Origin: Gemmataceae bacterium
GTDB taxonomy: Bacteria; Planctomycetota; Planctomycetia; Gemmatales; Gemmataceae
Length of the DNA stretch: 54,986 nt
Reading direction: 5' to 3'
Assembly (NCBI GenBank): GCA_020847555.1
Contig: JADLBT010000435.1
Span: 1-54,986, forward strand
The notes under the pieces are model-generated. The model was not told where the DNA came from. It ran no database searches and saw only the letters and a list, made by a program, of their open reading frames with translations. Positions 24,116 through 33,392 of the stretch are shown in pieces (position 1 is the first letter of the stretch; every line of letters begins with the position of its first letter). Position numbers and translations under genes: made by a program.

Positions 24116-24961
24116 ATGCGGAGGCTCTTCATCTGTGCCGGCCTGTTGCTGGCGCTCCCGCTCCTGCTCCCGGCCCCCGCCGCCGGCCAGAAAAAGCCGG
24201 GGAAAAAGGGCGCCAGGGCCACGGAGGAGAACGCCACCGGGCAGGACTACGCCCAGATCCGCCAGGCAAAGGAGGTGGCGGGCAAACTCACCAACATCAA
24301 CTCGTCGTCGCGCACGCTGACCGTCAAGCTCGAATACCAGACCACGGAACTCGTCCAGCCCTCGACCAAGGGCAAGTCGAACGCGAATCAGCAAAATCTC
24401 CTCCGCCAGCAGCAGCAGCTGGCCCGCGACTACCAAAACATCATGCACGCCCGCAACCCGATCGAGCGCCAGCGGCGCATGCAGCAGTGGACCATCCGGT
24501 TCCAGCAACTGCAGCAGCGGCTGGGCGGCAAGGCCGGCGCCCAACCCAAATTCAACGTTGTCAAGCATGCCAAGGAGTTTGAGTTCGACCTGGCCCCGGA
24601 CGCCCGCGTCACGCGCGTCATGCTGCCGGTGGAATACGACGACAAGGGAAACGTGAAGGAGTACACCAGGGCCGAGTTGCAGAAGCTGCGCGACCCCAAG
24701 CAGGCGGGCTACCTCGCCAGGCTCGAAGACGTTCAGATCGGCCAGACGCTGAAGCTGTTCCTCAGCAAGCCAAAGACCGCCGCCCCGAAGAAGGCCGAGC
24801 CGGGCGACGCGAAAGTCCCGGGCACCCGGATTCCCGACGACGCGGGTGAGGATCTCGGCCTCGCCCCCGGCAACCGCCCCTGCGTCCAGGGGATTCTGAT
24901 CCAGTCCGAGCCGGATCTCGCGGAGTTGCCGAAGGAGAAGCGCAGGAAGAAAAAGAACTGA
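24116..24961 (+). CDS. secreted hypothetical protein, Lys/Gln-rich
   Basis: A 281-residue protein with a clear Sec signal (MRRLFICAGLLLALPLLLPA, cleavage after AAG near residue 24) and a basic mature part. The middle (about 90-150) is a Gln/Arg-rich helix (QNLLRQQQQLARDYQN, RQRRMQQWTIRFQQLQQRLG). A beta-rich segment (EFEFDLAPDARVTRVMLPVE) follows, then a Lys-rich C-terminal end. I do not recognise the family; such small exported proteins are frequent in planctomycetes. The ATG at 24116 is chosen because the signal peptide begins there. Confidence 0.75.
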   Translation: MRRLFICAGLLLALPLLLPAPAAGQKKPGKKGARATEENATGQDYAQIRQAKEVAGKLTNINSSSRTLTVKLEYQTTELVQPSTKGKSNANQQNLLRQQQQLARDYQNIMHARNPIERQRRMQQWTIRFQQLQQRLGGKAGAQPKFNVVKHAKEFEFDLAPDARVTRVMLPVEYDDKGNVKEYTRAELQKLRDPKQAGYLARLEDVQIGQTLKLFLSKPKTAAPKKAEPGDAKVPGTRIPDDAGEDLGLAPGNRPCVQGILIQSEPDLAELPKEKRRKKKN

Positions 24962-25041
24962 CGGATCTGGAGCGCGTTGTGGGCGGGTGCAGCGCGTCCG
25001 GCCGTACCGCCCGGGGTTCCGTTGCACTGCACCCCGGGCTT

Positions 25042-25157
25042 CAGGACTGGCGGACCAAACGCCCTGACGCCGACGAGCCGGAAGCGTCCGCGACGGCAGC
25101 TTGGACAGAGCCGGCGCGGACGCTTCCGGCTCGTCGCGTTTGGTCCGCCAGTCCTTG
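25042..25157. repeat. long inverted repeat (116 bases)
   Basis: Outer arms AGGACTGGCGGACCAAACG and CGTTTGGTCCGCCAGTCCT enclose inner arms CGACGAGCCGGAAGCGTCCG / CGGACGCTTCCGGCTCGTCG around a central spacer. It lies between the convergent ends of the genes at 24116-24961 and 25241-25981. The remaining bases 24962-25240 contain no recognisable gene. A half copy is at 17676-17711. Confidence 0.8.
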
Positions 25158-25240
25158 GGAGGTGTGCAGCGGTATGGACAACAGGCCCGCAGGAAAGCCC
25201 CGCGGACCTGTGGCTGCGGCCAATAAACTGTGACGAGGCG

Positions 25241-25981
25241 TTACTGCGTTCGTCGCTCGGCGAGCGCAACCGGCCGGGTGTTCCGGGCGTCGGCGAGCGC
25301 GGGCCGCGGGGTGTTGAGCGAGGCTCCGGCGCCGGGCAGCGGGATCTCGATCTTCCAGCCGCCATCGATCTTCCGGAACTCGATCGGCTCGACCTTCTCC
25401 TTGCCGTCCTTCATCGTAACGATCTTCGCCGTCGCCTTGTCGCCCTTGATGTCGAGATCCTTCAGCGTGGCGTTGGCGGCCGATTCGAGCGGCGACCCCT
25501 GCTTGCCCGGGAGCTTCTTGGCAGCGGCGCCGAAGTCCGTCAGGAACCCGCACGGGTTCTTGATCTTGGCGCCGACCTTCGCCAGTTCCTTCTTCATCTT
25601 GTCGGGATCCGCCTTGGCGTTCTGCATCAGTTCCTTGAAATCGAGCCCGCCGAGGGTTTCCTGCGTGACGCTGTGCTTCTTGAGCAGATCGTCGATCGCC
25701 TTGGCAATTTCCTTGAGCTTGCCGGTCTGGTCCTTCTCGGCAAAGGCGTCGATGAACCCCTTGATAAACAGGCTGCCGGCGGCCATGGCGCCGGCCAGCA
25801 TCTTGCTCGAGTCGTCGGTCAGGCAGTCGCAAACGGTCTTCCAGTCTTCCTTCTTGGCCGCCTCCTTGAAGGCGTCGAAGACAGCCTTGGGCGAGTCGTA
25901 CTTCTTGCCACCGGCGTACGCAGGAGTGGCGGCGAACAGGGCGACGAGGAGCGCGCCCGCGGTACCGTAGAATCGCTTCAT
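25241..25981 (-). CDS. secreted hypothetical protein (NTF2/DUF4878-like length)
   Basis: A 246-residue exported protein. The start is ATG (complement of 25979-25981), preceded by GGGAGGA on the minus strand, and the Sec signal is MKRFYGTAGALLVALFAATP with cleavage at AYA-G (near residue 23). The mature part begins KKYDSPKAVFDAFKEAAKKE and ends with a beta region (ATAKIVTMKDGKEKVEPIEF, RKIDGGWKIEIPLPG). This plan resembles lipoprotein-like DUF4878/NTF2 folds in which a domain of about 120 residues is fed by a single exported protein. That is a structural guess. Function unknown. It converges with the gene at 24116-24961. Confidence 0.75.
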   Translation of the reverse strand: MKRFYGTAGALLVALFAATPAYAGGKKYDSPKAVFDAFKEAAKKEDWKTVCDCLTDDSSKMLAGAMAAGSLFIKGFIDAFAEKDQTGKLKEIAKAIDDLLKKHSVTQETLGGLDFKELMQNAKADPDKMKKELAKVGAKIKNPCGFLTDFGAAAKKLPGKQGSPLESAANATLKDLDIKGDKATAKIVTMKDGKEKVEPIEFRKIDGGWKIEIPLPGAGASLNTPRPALADARNTRPVALAERRTQ

Positions 25982-26147
25982 CCGGTCCTCCCTTGTCTGC
26001 AGCTCGGGGGTTGTCCGAAGACAACGCACCCGGAGTACACCTCCGGGGGGCTCGCGGCCGGACATGGATCCATGTCCCGCGCGGAGCGCGCTGCCGGTCC
26101 CCGCGTTGTATGGACTTGGACAGACGCGGAGTAGTCCCCAGAGGGAA

Positions 26148-26187
26148 GAGCGAAAGCCCACGGGACGCCACCCGTGGGCTTTCGCTC
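26148..26187. repeat. palindromic repeat family A, short form with 17-base arms
   Basis: GAGCGAAAGCCCACGGG and its exact complement around a six-base loop, starting 16 bases beyond the stop of the aminotransferase gene (minus strand). The extended perfect arms make it the strongest hairpin of the family. Confidence 0.85.
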
Positions 26188-26202
26188 CTCACTCCCCACT
26201 CC

Positions 26203-27549
<1,347 letters not shown>

Positions 27550-27563
27550 GGTTCGCCCTCGCG

Positions 27564-27630
27564 CAAGCCCAGGGGTGGCGCCCCGTGGGCGAGGAACCGC
27601 TCCGCCCACGGGGCGCCACCCCTGGGCTTG
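27564..27630. repeat. palindromic repeat family A, long variant (CAAGCCCAGGGG)
   Basis: Sixty-seven-base inverted repeat CAAGCCCAGGGGTGGCGCC... to ...CACCCCTGGGCTTG. It fills the gap between the aldehyde dehydrogenase stop (27636) and the aminotransferase start (27549), so it is inside a likely operon. The arms differ by a few bases from the other copies. Confidence 0.8.
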
Positions 27631-27635
27631 TCACC

Positions 27636-29150
27636 TCAGGGCGGGCTGCCGGCGACGTCGGTCGTCAGCCCCTGCGCCATCCGGATCTCCTCGCCGTGGT
27701 TGACCGTCCACGACGTCTTGTGCGTGACTGCCTCGACGAGGCCGGCCGCCGACGGGTGGCCGTTGCCGCTCTTCTTCACCCCGCCGAACGGCAGGTGAAC
27801 CTCCGCCCCGATGCACGGCAGGTTGACATACCCCATGCCGTACTCGCACTCCTCCCGGAACAGCCGCATCGTTCGGTAGCTCTCCGTGATGACCGCCAGC
27901 GACAGGCCGTAGTCGGTGTCGTTGTAGATGCGCACCGCGTCCTCGTTCGTCCGGAACGGGATCAGCGCAATGTGCGGGCCGAACACCTCCTCGCGGATGC
28001 AGCGCACGCCTGGCCGGTGTTCCATGCGGTAGACGAACGGCGACAGGTAGCAGCCCAGCGTGTGCTCGCCGCCCGCCATCGGTCCGCCGTCGAGCAGTAC
28101 CGTGGCGCCTTCCTTCCGCGCCAGCTCGTTGTAACCGAGCACCTTCTCGACGGCGCCCTTGTGGATGACCGGGCCGGTGAAGTTGCTGGCGTCGAGCGGA
28201 TTGCCGATGCGCAGCCGCTTCACCCTGGCGACGAACTCCTCCGCGAAGCGATCGAACAGCTTCTCGGCGACGAGGACGCGCCCGGCCGAGACGCAGCGCT
28301 GGCCGCTGGTCTTGAACCCGCTGATGACGGCGGCCGTCACCGCCAGATCGAGCTTCGCATCCGCGCAGACGATGACGGCGCTCTTGCTGCCCATCTCGGC
28401 GGCGACGATGCGGTCGTGCAGATCGGCGGAGAGTTGCTGGATGCGGTGGCCAACGTCCCAGCTGCCGGTGAACAGCACCACGTTGACGTCGCGGTTGCGC
28501 ACCAACGCCTCGCCGGCCTCGTGGTCGCCGTGGACGAGATTGAGCACGCCCGGAGGGAACCCGGCCTCCTGGAACAGCTGGACGAGCCGCTGGCCGATGG
28601 CTGGGGTGTCCTCGGACGGTTTGAAGACGGCGGTGTTGCCCTCCAGCAGGCTCGGGCCGAGCATCCACAGCGGGACCGCGAACGGGAAGTTCCAGGGGGT
28701 GATGACGGCGACCACGCCCCACGGCTTGCGGCGCATGAACGCATCCTTGTCGGCGATCTCCGACGCCAGCACGTCGCCAATCGGCATCCGGCCGGTGCCG
28801 AAGACGTACTGGATCATGTGCAGCCCTTCGATGACCTCGGCGCGGCACTCGGTGACGACCTTGCCGCACTCGCGGGCCATGAGTTCGGCAAGGGCATTGG
28901 TGTCGCGTTTGACGAACTGGGCGAGGTTGTCGAACAGCTCGGCACGATGAATGCGGCTGGTGCGTCGCCAGGCCGGGTAGGCAGCGCGGGCGGCGGCGAC
29001 CGCCTGGTCGGCCTCGGCGGGCGTGGCGCGCGGGAAGACGCCGACGACCTCGTCCGTGCGGGCGGGGCTGCGGCTCTCGAAGGCGCGTCCGTCGGGCGCC
29101 TGCCAGTTGCCGGCGATGAAGTGACGGCCGGTGACGGCGGCGGTGCTCAT
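27636..29150 (-). CDS. aldehyde dehydrogenase family protein
   Basis: A 504-residue NAD(P)-dependent aldehyde dehydrogenase. Cofactor site WNFPFAVPLW and GNTAVFKPSEDTP; FTGSWDVG; catalytic Glu252 in EMGSKSAVIV; catalytic Cys286 in SGQRCVSAGR; C-terminal GPHIALIPFRTNEDAVRIYN and FGGVKKSGNG. The Glu motif reads EMGSKS instead of the usual ELGGK, as in some semialdehyde and aminoadipate-type branches. With the downstream class III aminotransferase (87-base gap holding a palindrome) it would oxidise the semialdehyde produced by transamination; the exact substrate is open. A good promoter lies about 110 bases upstream. Confidence 0.93.
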   Translation of the reverse strand: MSTAAVTGRHFIAGNWQAPDGRAFESRSPARTDEVVGVFPRATPAEADQAVAAARAAYPAWRRTSRIHRAELFDNLAQFVKRDTNALAELMARECGKVVTECRAEVIEGLHMIQYVFGTGRMPIGDVLASEIADKDAFMRRKPWGVVAVITPWNFPFAVPLWMLGPSLLEGNTAVFKPSEDTPAIGQRLVQLFQEAGFPPGVLNLVHGDHEAGEALVRNRDVNVVLFTGSWDVGHRIQQLSADLHDRIVAAEMGSKSAVIVCADAKLDLAVTAAVISGFKTSGQRCVSAGRVLVAEKLFDRFAEEFVARVKRLRIGNPLDASNFTGPVIHKGAVEKVLGYNELARKEGATVLLDGGPMAGGEHTLGCYLSPFVYRMEHRPGVRCIREEVFGPHIALIPFRTNEDAVRIYNDTDYGLSLAVITESYRTMRLFREECEYGMGYVNLPCIGAEVHLPFGGVKKSGNGHPSAAGLVEAVTHKTSWTVNHGEEIRMAQGLTTDVAGSPP

Positions 29151-29257
29151 GGCAGTTTCTCCTTGCTGAAGGCAGGCGGACGGTACGGCCCGGTGGGGGC
29201 AGTCCGGCGTGGGGCTGATCGAGGTGAGGGTGCGTCGTGCCGGAGCCTTCAGCACTC

Positions 29258-29286
29258 ATTATACGGCGGGGGCGCGCCGGCCACAA
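29258..29286 (-). promoter_or_regulatory. promoter of the aldehyde dehydrogenase/aminotransferase pair
   Basis: On the minus strand, TTGTGG (29286-29281) and a perfect TATAAT (29263-29258) are 17 bases apart. The transcript would start near 29251 and reach the ATG at 29150 after about 100 bases. It lies in the divergent region with the PrcB-like gene (29412). Confidence 0.5.
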
Positions 29287-29411
29287 TCGCGGCCGGTGGT
29301 CCTGAGAGGGCTACCTGTGCCTTCGCGGGGTTGCCTGGAATGCCACGAGGACCGAGAATAAGCGCCAAGCAAGAGCCCGAACCATTTCCTATCTCCACAC
29401 GAGGATCGCTC

Positions 29412-30866
29412 ATGCTGACACTGGTGATGACCGTGTTGACCGGGCTGCCGGGGGCGCAGGCCGGGCAGGGACAGGCCGCCCAGAAGAAAGAGCTGTTCGC
29501 CAACGAGAGCTGGTACAGGGACCAGAAAGGCGAGGAGCGAGGGTTTGTCGGCGTCCTGCGTCGCGTGGATCGCGGCAAGGGCATCGTCGGCTTTGGTCGG
29601 TTCAACCCATACCGGCTGGAGATGGCCGAGAAGGGCAAGAAGGACGTCCGCGAGGTATACGTCGGCGGCAAGACGGAACTGCTCGCGCCATACGTCGGCA
29701 AGCGCGTTCGACTGACGGGCAAGGCGGTGGACATGGAGGTCGAGGGTCGGCGGCATCGGGAAATCTGGCCCGCGCGGCTGGAGGTACTCCCGGCCGCGGG
29801 TGAGAAGGGCAAGGGCACCGGCGCGAAGTCGGCGCGTGCCCCGGCGGCGGCTCCGGCTCTCGTCAGCGCACAGGCCGGAGGTGAAAAGGGAGCGGCCGGC
29901 AAGGAGCTGAAGATCCTCGCGAAGGGGTACTGGGGAGGCGCCGGCGTCAGGCCCGACGGACCGCGCCAGGGACACACGTTCCTCGTTCGCAGCCCGGAGG
30001 AGTTGCCCAACCACCCGCCGTGGAACAACCTTGATGCGATCCCGCAGGTGGTCCAGAAGCAAGCCCTCGCCGCGCTCACCAGGGCGCTGAAGGTGGACAA
30101 AATCGACTGGGCCAAGCAGATGGTCGTCGTGGTGACCGCGGGCGTCAAGCCGACCGGCGGGTGGAAGGTCGAGATCACGAAGGTGACGGCGGGCGACAAG
30201 ACCGTCACCGTCAACTACACCGTGACGCCGCCGAGCGGATTCGCCACCCAGGCGTTCACCCACCCCGGCCAGGTCGCCCTGGTCGAGCACGCGGACGGCA
30301 CGCCGAAGTTCGTCATGACGCCGGGGAAGGGCGGGCGCCCGAAGCTGCGGCCCGTTCCGCCGGCCAAATCGGGCGCGCTGGCCGTGTCGTTCACCCCCGA
30401 GCAGGGGGCGGGAGAGCAGAAGGGTAAGGAGGATCGAGAACTGAAGGTCTTCGCTCGCGCCTCGGGCCGGCTGAAAGCCCTCAGGAAGGGGCACGCCATC
30501 GCGCGCAACCCGATGGAGCTGATAAGATTGATGGGAGGGACGTTCGGCGGGAACATCGACAAGGCGAACACCTTCGCCGCCAGGACGCTGAAGGTCGAGA
30601 AGATCGACTGGAACAAGCAGATGCTGATTATCATCAGCGGCGGCACCCAGCCGACCGGCGGGTACAGCGTCGAGCTGACCGGGCTGAAGGTGAACGGAGA
30701 CACGCTGACCGTCCACTGGAAGCTGAAAACCCCGCGGCCGGGCGACATCGTCACCCAGGCGCTGACCAGCCCGGCCCTGACGCTGCTGGTCGAGCGCTAT
30801 GATAGCACGGTCCGCTTCGACCCGCCGGCCGCGAAGAGTGGGGCCGGCAAGGGACTGGACCAGTAG
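29412..30866 (+). CDS. secreted protein with two PrcB_C-like domains
   Basis: A 484-residue exported protein. ATG 29412 follows GAGG and opens a short hydrophobic signal (MLTLVMTVLTGLPGAQA). Residues about 20-130 form a beta-rich region (ERGFVGVLRRVDRGKGIVGF...). Two related domains follow, each built from LKV.KIDW.KQM, a five-strand core, and the PrcB_C signature KPTGGWKVEI (about 240) or QPTGGYSVEL (about 415). A Lys/Ala-rich linker separates them. PrcB_C is known from the protease complex subunit PrcB of Treponema dentilis-type spirochetes; here no PrcA/PrtP-like subtilisin is encoded nearby, so the duplication probably serves another binding role. Confidence 0.75.
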   Translation: MLTLVMTVLTGLPGAQAGQGQAAQKKELFANESWYRDQKGEERGFVGVLRRVDRGKGIVGFGRFNPYRLEMAEKGKKDVREVYVGGKTELLAPYVGKRVRLTGKAVDMEVEGRRHREIWPARLEVLPAAGEKGKGTGAKSARAPAAAPALVSAQAGGEKGAAGKELKILAKGYWGGAGVRPDGPRQGHTFLVRSPEELPNHPPWNNLDAIPQVVQKQALAALTRALKVDKIDWAKQMVVVVTAGVKPTGGWKVEITKVTAGDKTVTVNYTVTPPSGFATQAFTHPGQVALVEHADGTPKFVMTPGKGGRPKLRPVPPAKSGALAVSFTPEQGAGEQKGKEDRELKVFARASGRLKALRKGHAIARNPMELIRLMGGTFGGNIDKANTFAARTLKVEKIDWNKQMLIIISGGTQPTGGYSVELTGLKVNGDTLTVHWKLKTPRPGDIVTQALTSPALTLLVERYDSTVRFDPPAAKSGAGKGLDQ

Positions 30867-30965
30867 CCGGTGCCCCGGCCCGCCCGCGCGGCCACCCGGC
30901 CGCGCCCGACGAGGTCTTCTTCCGAGCCGGCCCCGCGAGGGTCGGCTCGGTGTTTTGGAGTCGCC

Positions 30966-32174
30966 ATGCGGAGAGAACTGTCCTACGGCCTGCAGCGCCT
31001 GGAAGTCGAAGTGGCCGACGCCTCTCCGGTGCCGGTCCGCCACGCGCCCCAGGACCCGCCGCTGGCCGACCCGGCCGCCGCCGTGACGGCCGCCCTGGAG
31101 GGGCCGCGCGACTTTCCCCCCCTGCGCCGCGCGTTGACGCCCGACGACCTCATCACCATCGTCGTCGATGAGCAGCTCGGCCAGTTGCCCCGGCTGTTGC
31201 TGCCGGTCCTCGAGTATCTGACCGGAGCCGGAATCTCGCCCGACGCGATCGCCCTGCTCTCGGCCCCGTCCACCGCGGGCCACGGCTGGGTGGACGAGTT
31301 GCCCGACGAGTTCGACGAGGTGCGGGTCGAGGTGCATGACCCGTCGGACCGCAAGCGGCTGAGTTACCTCGCCACGACGAAGCAGGGGCGGCGCGTCTAT
31401 CTCAACCGCACGGCGGTGGACGCGGACCAGCTCGTGGTGCTGACCCGGCGGAGTTACGAACCGCTGCTGGGGTACGGCGGGGCCGAGGGCGCCCTCTACC
31501 CGGCCCTCAGCGACGAGGCGACGCGCGAGGAGGCGTGGGGGCGGCTGTCGATGGCGGCGCCCGACGACACTTCGTGGCCGTTGCGGCGCGAGGCGGCCGA
31601 GGTAACGTGGTTGCTCGGAGTGCCGTTCTTCGTGCAGGTGATCGAGGGGACCGGAGGTGAGGCGGCTCACGTCCTGGGGGGGCCGGCCGGGACGAGCGCC
31701 GAGGGGCAGCGGCTGCTCGACGCGCGCTGGCGCGTGACGGTGAACGAGCCGGCCGACCTGGTGGTCGCGGGCGTGAGCGGCGACCCGTCCCGGCACCGCT
31801 TCGCGGACCTGGCCCGGGCGGCGGCGTGTGCGGCGCGCGTGGTGAAGCGCGACGGGCGCATTGTCCTGCTCAGCGGCGCCACCCCGGTGCTCGGGGACTC
31901 GGCCGCGCTGTTGCGTCGGGCGGAGGATCCCGACAAGGCGCTTGCCCTGCTGCGCCAGCAGCACACCGCCGAGCCGGACGCGGCCTACCAGTGGGCCAGT
32001 GCCGCCCGCCAGGCGCGCCTCTACCTGCTTAGCGGCCTGGAAGAGGAGACGGTGGAGGAGCTGTTTGCGGTCCCGCTGGATGACGTATCCCAGGTGCAGC
32101 GGCTGCTGCGCGAAGGTACGAGCATATTGCTGTCCGACGCCGACAGACCGCTTGCGGTGCTGGAGCGGCCGTGA
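30966..32174 (+). CDS. LarA/DUF2088-like protein
   Basis: A 402-residue protein with the two-part plan of lactate racemase-like proteins: N-terminal strand-helix region ending DDLITIVVDEQLGQLPRLLL with the VLEYLTGAGISPDAIALLSA block, and a C-terminal region RVTVNEPADLVVAGVSGDPS...AARVVKRDGRIVLLSG. The usual LarA signature DDxTRPTP is changed to DEQLGQLPR, so activity as a nickel-pincer racemase is doubtful. The ATG at 30966 has GGAG five bases upstream. The stop overlaps GTG 32171 of the next gene, indicating coupling. Confidence 0.65.
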   Translation: MRRELSYGLQRLEVEVADASPVPVRHAPQDPPLADPAAAVTAALEGPRDFPPLRRALTPDDLITIVVDEQLGQLPRLLLPVLEYLTGAGISPDAIALLSAPSTAGHGWVDELPDEFDEVRVEVHDPSDRKRLSYLATTKQGRRVYLNRTAVDADQLVVLTRRSYEPLLGYGGAEGALYPALSDEATREEAWGRLSMAAPDDTSWPLRREAAEVTWLLGVPFFVQVIEGTGGEAAHVLGGPAGTSAEGQRLLDARWRVTVNEPADLVVAGVSGDPSRHRFADLARAAACAARVVKRDGRIVLLSGATPVLGDSAALLRRAEDPDKALALLRQQHTAEPDAAYQWASAARQARLYLLSGLEEETVEELFAVPLDDVSQVQRLLREGTSILLSDADRPLAVLERP

Positions 32175-32200
32175 GCCCGCCGGCCCGAGAGGAGACGGCC

Positions 32201-33295
32201 ATGCCCGAGCGCACGCCCCTGTACGACGCGGCCGCGACCCAGGGCGCGACCTTCGCCGAGGACGCGGGCTGGCTGCTCCCGCGCCACTTCGGCGACCCCA
32301 CCGGCGAATACCGCAGCGCCTGCAGCCGGGCCGCCGTCTTCGATCGCTCGCACCACGGCAAGATCGCGGTGACGGGCAAGGATGCGCTGCTGTTCCTGCA
32401 CAACCTCTGCACCCAGGACGTCAAGGCGCTTCCCGTCGGCGCCGGCCGCGAGGCGTTCCTCGCCAACGCCCGGGCGCGCGTCCTCGCCCACGTCTTCGCG
32501 TTTCGGCTGCCGCCGGAGGAGCCGCCGACGGTGTGGCTCGACACCGGCCCCGGGACGGGCGCGACCGTGTTCCAGCACCTTGACCGCCACCTGATCAGCG
32601 AGCCGGTCGAACTCGCCGATCGGACCCGATCCTTCGCCCAGTTCCACCTCTGTGGCCCCGAAGCGGAAGCGGTGCTGGCGCGGATCCTGGACGTCCCCGT
32701 CGCCCCTCTCGCGGAGTTACAGCACGAGCAGCGCCGGGTCGAGGGCGTCGGTCCCGTGCAGGCCCGTCGGCACGACCTGCTTCGGCTGCCCGGTTACGAT
32801 CTGGTTTGTCCCGCGGCAGGGGCGGAGAAACTGTGGCAGGCCCTGCTCGCATCTGGCGCCGTGCCCGCCGGACTGGAGGCGTATGAAGTCCTGCGCGTCG
32901 AGGCGGGCGTGCCGGCCTACGGCGCGGAACTGGACGCCGAGCGGTTCCTCGTCGAGGTTGGACGCACCGCGCAGGCAGTCAGCTACAACAAGGGGTGTTA
33001 TCTGGGTCAGGAGCCGGTCGTCATGGCGCGCGATCGCGGCCACGTCAACCGGGCGCTGCTCGGGCTGACGCTGACGGCGGGCGGCCCCGTGGCGCGCGGG
33101 GCAAAGGTGTTCCGCGCCGGGCAGGAAGTGGGGCAGGTCACCTCGTCGGTGTACTCACCGCGCCTCGGCAAGCCGATCGCGCTCGCCTACATCCGGCGCG
33201 GCCACCAGGAGCCGGGCACCGCGGTCGAGGTCGAGGCGGAGGGAGGCCGGCGGCCCGCGGTCGTCGCCCCGTTGCCGCTGGTACAGGCGGGTTAG
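32201..33295 (+). CDS. ygfZ: YgfZ/GcvT-like folate-binding protein
   Basis: A 364-residue member of the GcvT/YgfZ family. The signature KGCYLGQE is present with Cys266, typical of YgfZ proteins that use a folate in iron-sulfur cluster maintenance and tRNA modification. The N-terminal half reads SRAAVFDRSHHGKIAVTGKD and LHNLCTQDVKALPVG. The C-terminal half carries VMARDRGHVNRALLGLTL and an OB-like end. The glycine-cleavage T-protein has a different Cys context, so YgfZ is more likely than GcvT. ATG 32201 has GAGGAGACGG upstream; GTG 32171, which overlaps the previous stop, is an alternative. The symbol is tentative. Confidence 0.8.
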   Translation: MPERTPLYDAAATQGATFAEDAGWLLPRHFGDPTGEYRSACSRAAVFDRSHHGKIAVTGKDALLFLHNLCTQDVKALPVGAGREAFLANARARVLAHVFAFRLPPEEPPTVWLDTGPGTGATVFQHLDRHLISEPVELADRTRSFAQFHLCGPEAEAVLARILDVPVAPLAELQHEQRRVEGVGPVQARRHDLLRLPGYDLVCPAAGAEKLWQALLASGAVPAGLEAYEVLRVEAGVPAYGAELDAERFLVEVGRTAQAVSYNKGCYLGQEPVVMARDRGHVNRALLGLTLTAGGPVARGAKVFRAGQEVGQVTSSVYSPRLGKPIALAYIRRGHQEPGTAVEVEAEGGRRPAVVAPLPLVQAG

Positions 33296-33300
33296 CAGCT

Positions 33301-33386
33301 GTTTCCAAACGCTGCAGGAGGGCTCCGGCCCCCGATGGTTCAGGCACGCTCGGGGGCCGGAGCCCCCTCCTACGGCATTGGGAAAC
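33301..33386. repeat. MITE-like inverted repeat (GTTTCCAAACGC family)
   Basis: Eighty-six bases with terminal GTTTCCAAACGCTGCAGGAG and CTCCTACGGCATTGGGAAAC; the arms GGCTCCGGCCCCCG / CGGGGGCCGGAGCC are internal. A close relative lies at 46561-46648. Both sit between genes. Matching ends and central variation (GATGGTTCAGGCACG versus AGATTTTTCCGACAAG) resemble a small non-autonomous mobile element. Confidence 0.8.
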
Positions 33387-33392
33387 CACTTC

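Noticed and set aside
30966..32174. Functional lactate racemase (LarA)
   Set aside because: The DDxTRPTP signature is not conserved; only the overall resemblance of the fold is supported.
32171..32200. GTG 32171 as the start of the YgfZ-like protein
   Set aside because: Possible by overlap with the previous stop, but ATG 32201 has a better ribosome binding site and the family sequence starts after it; kept as an alternative.
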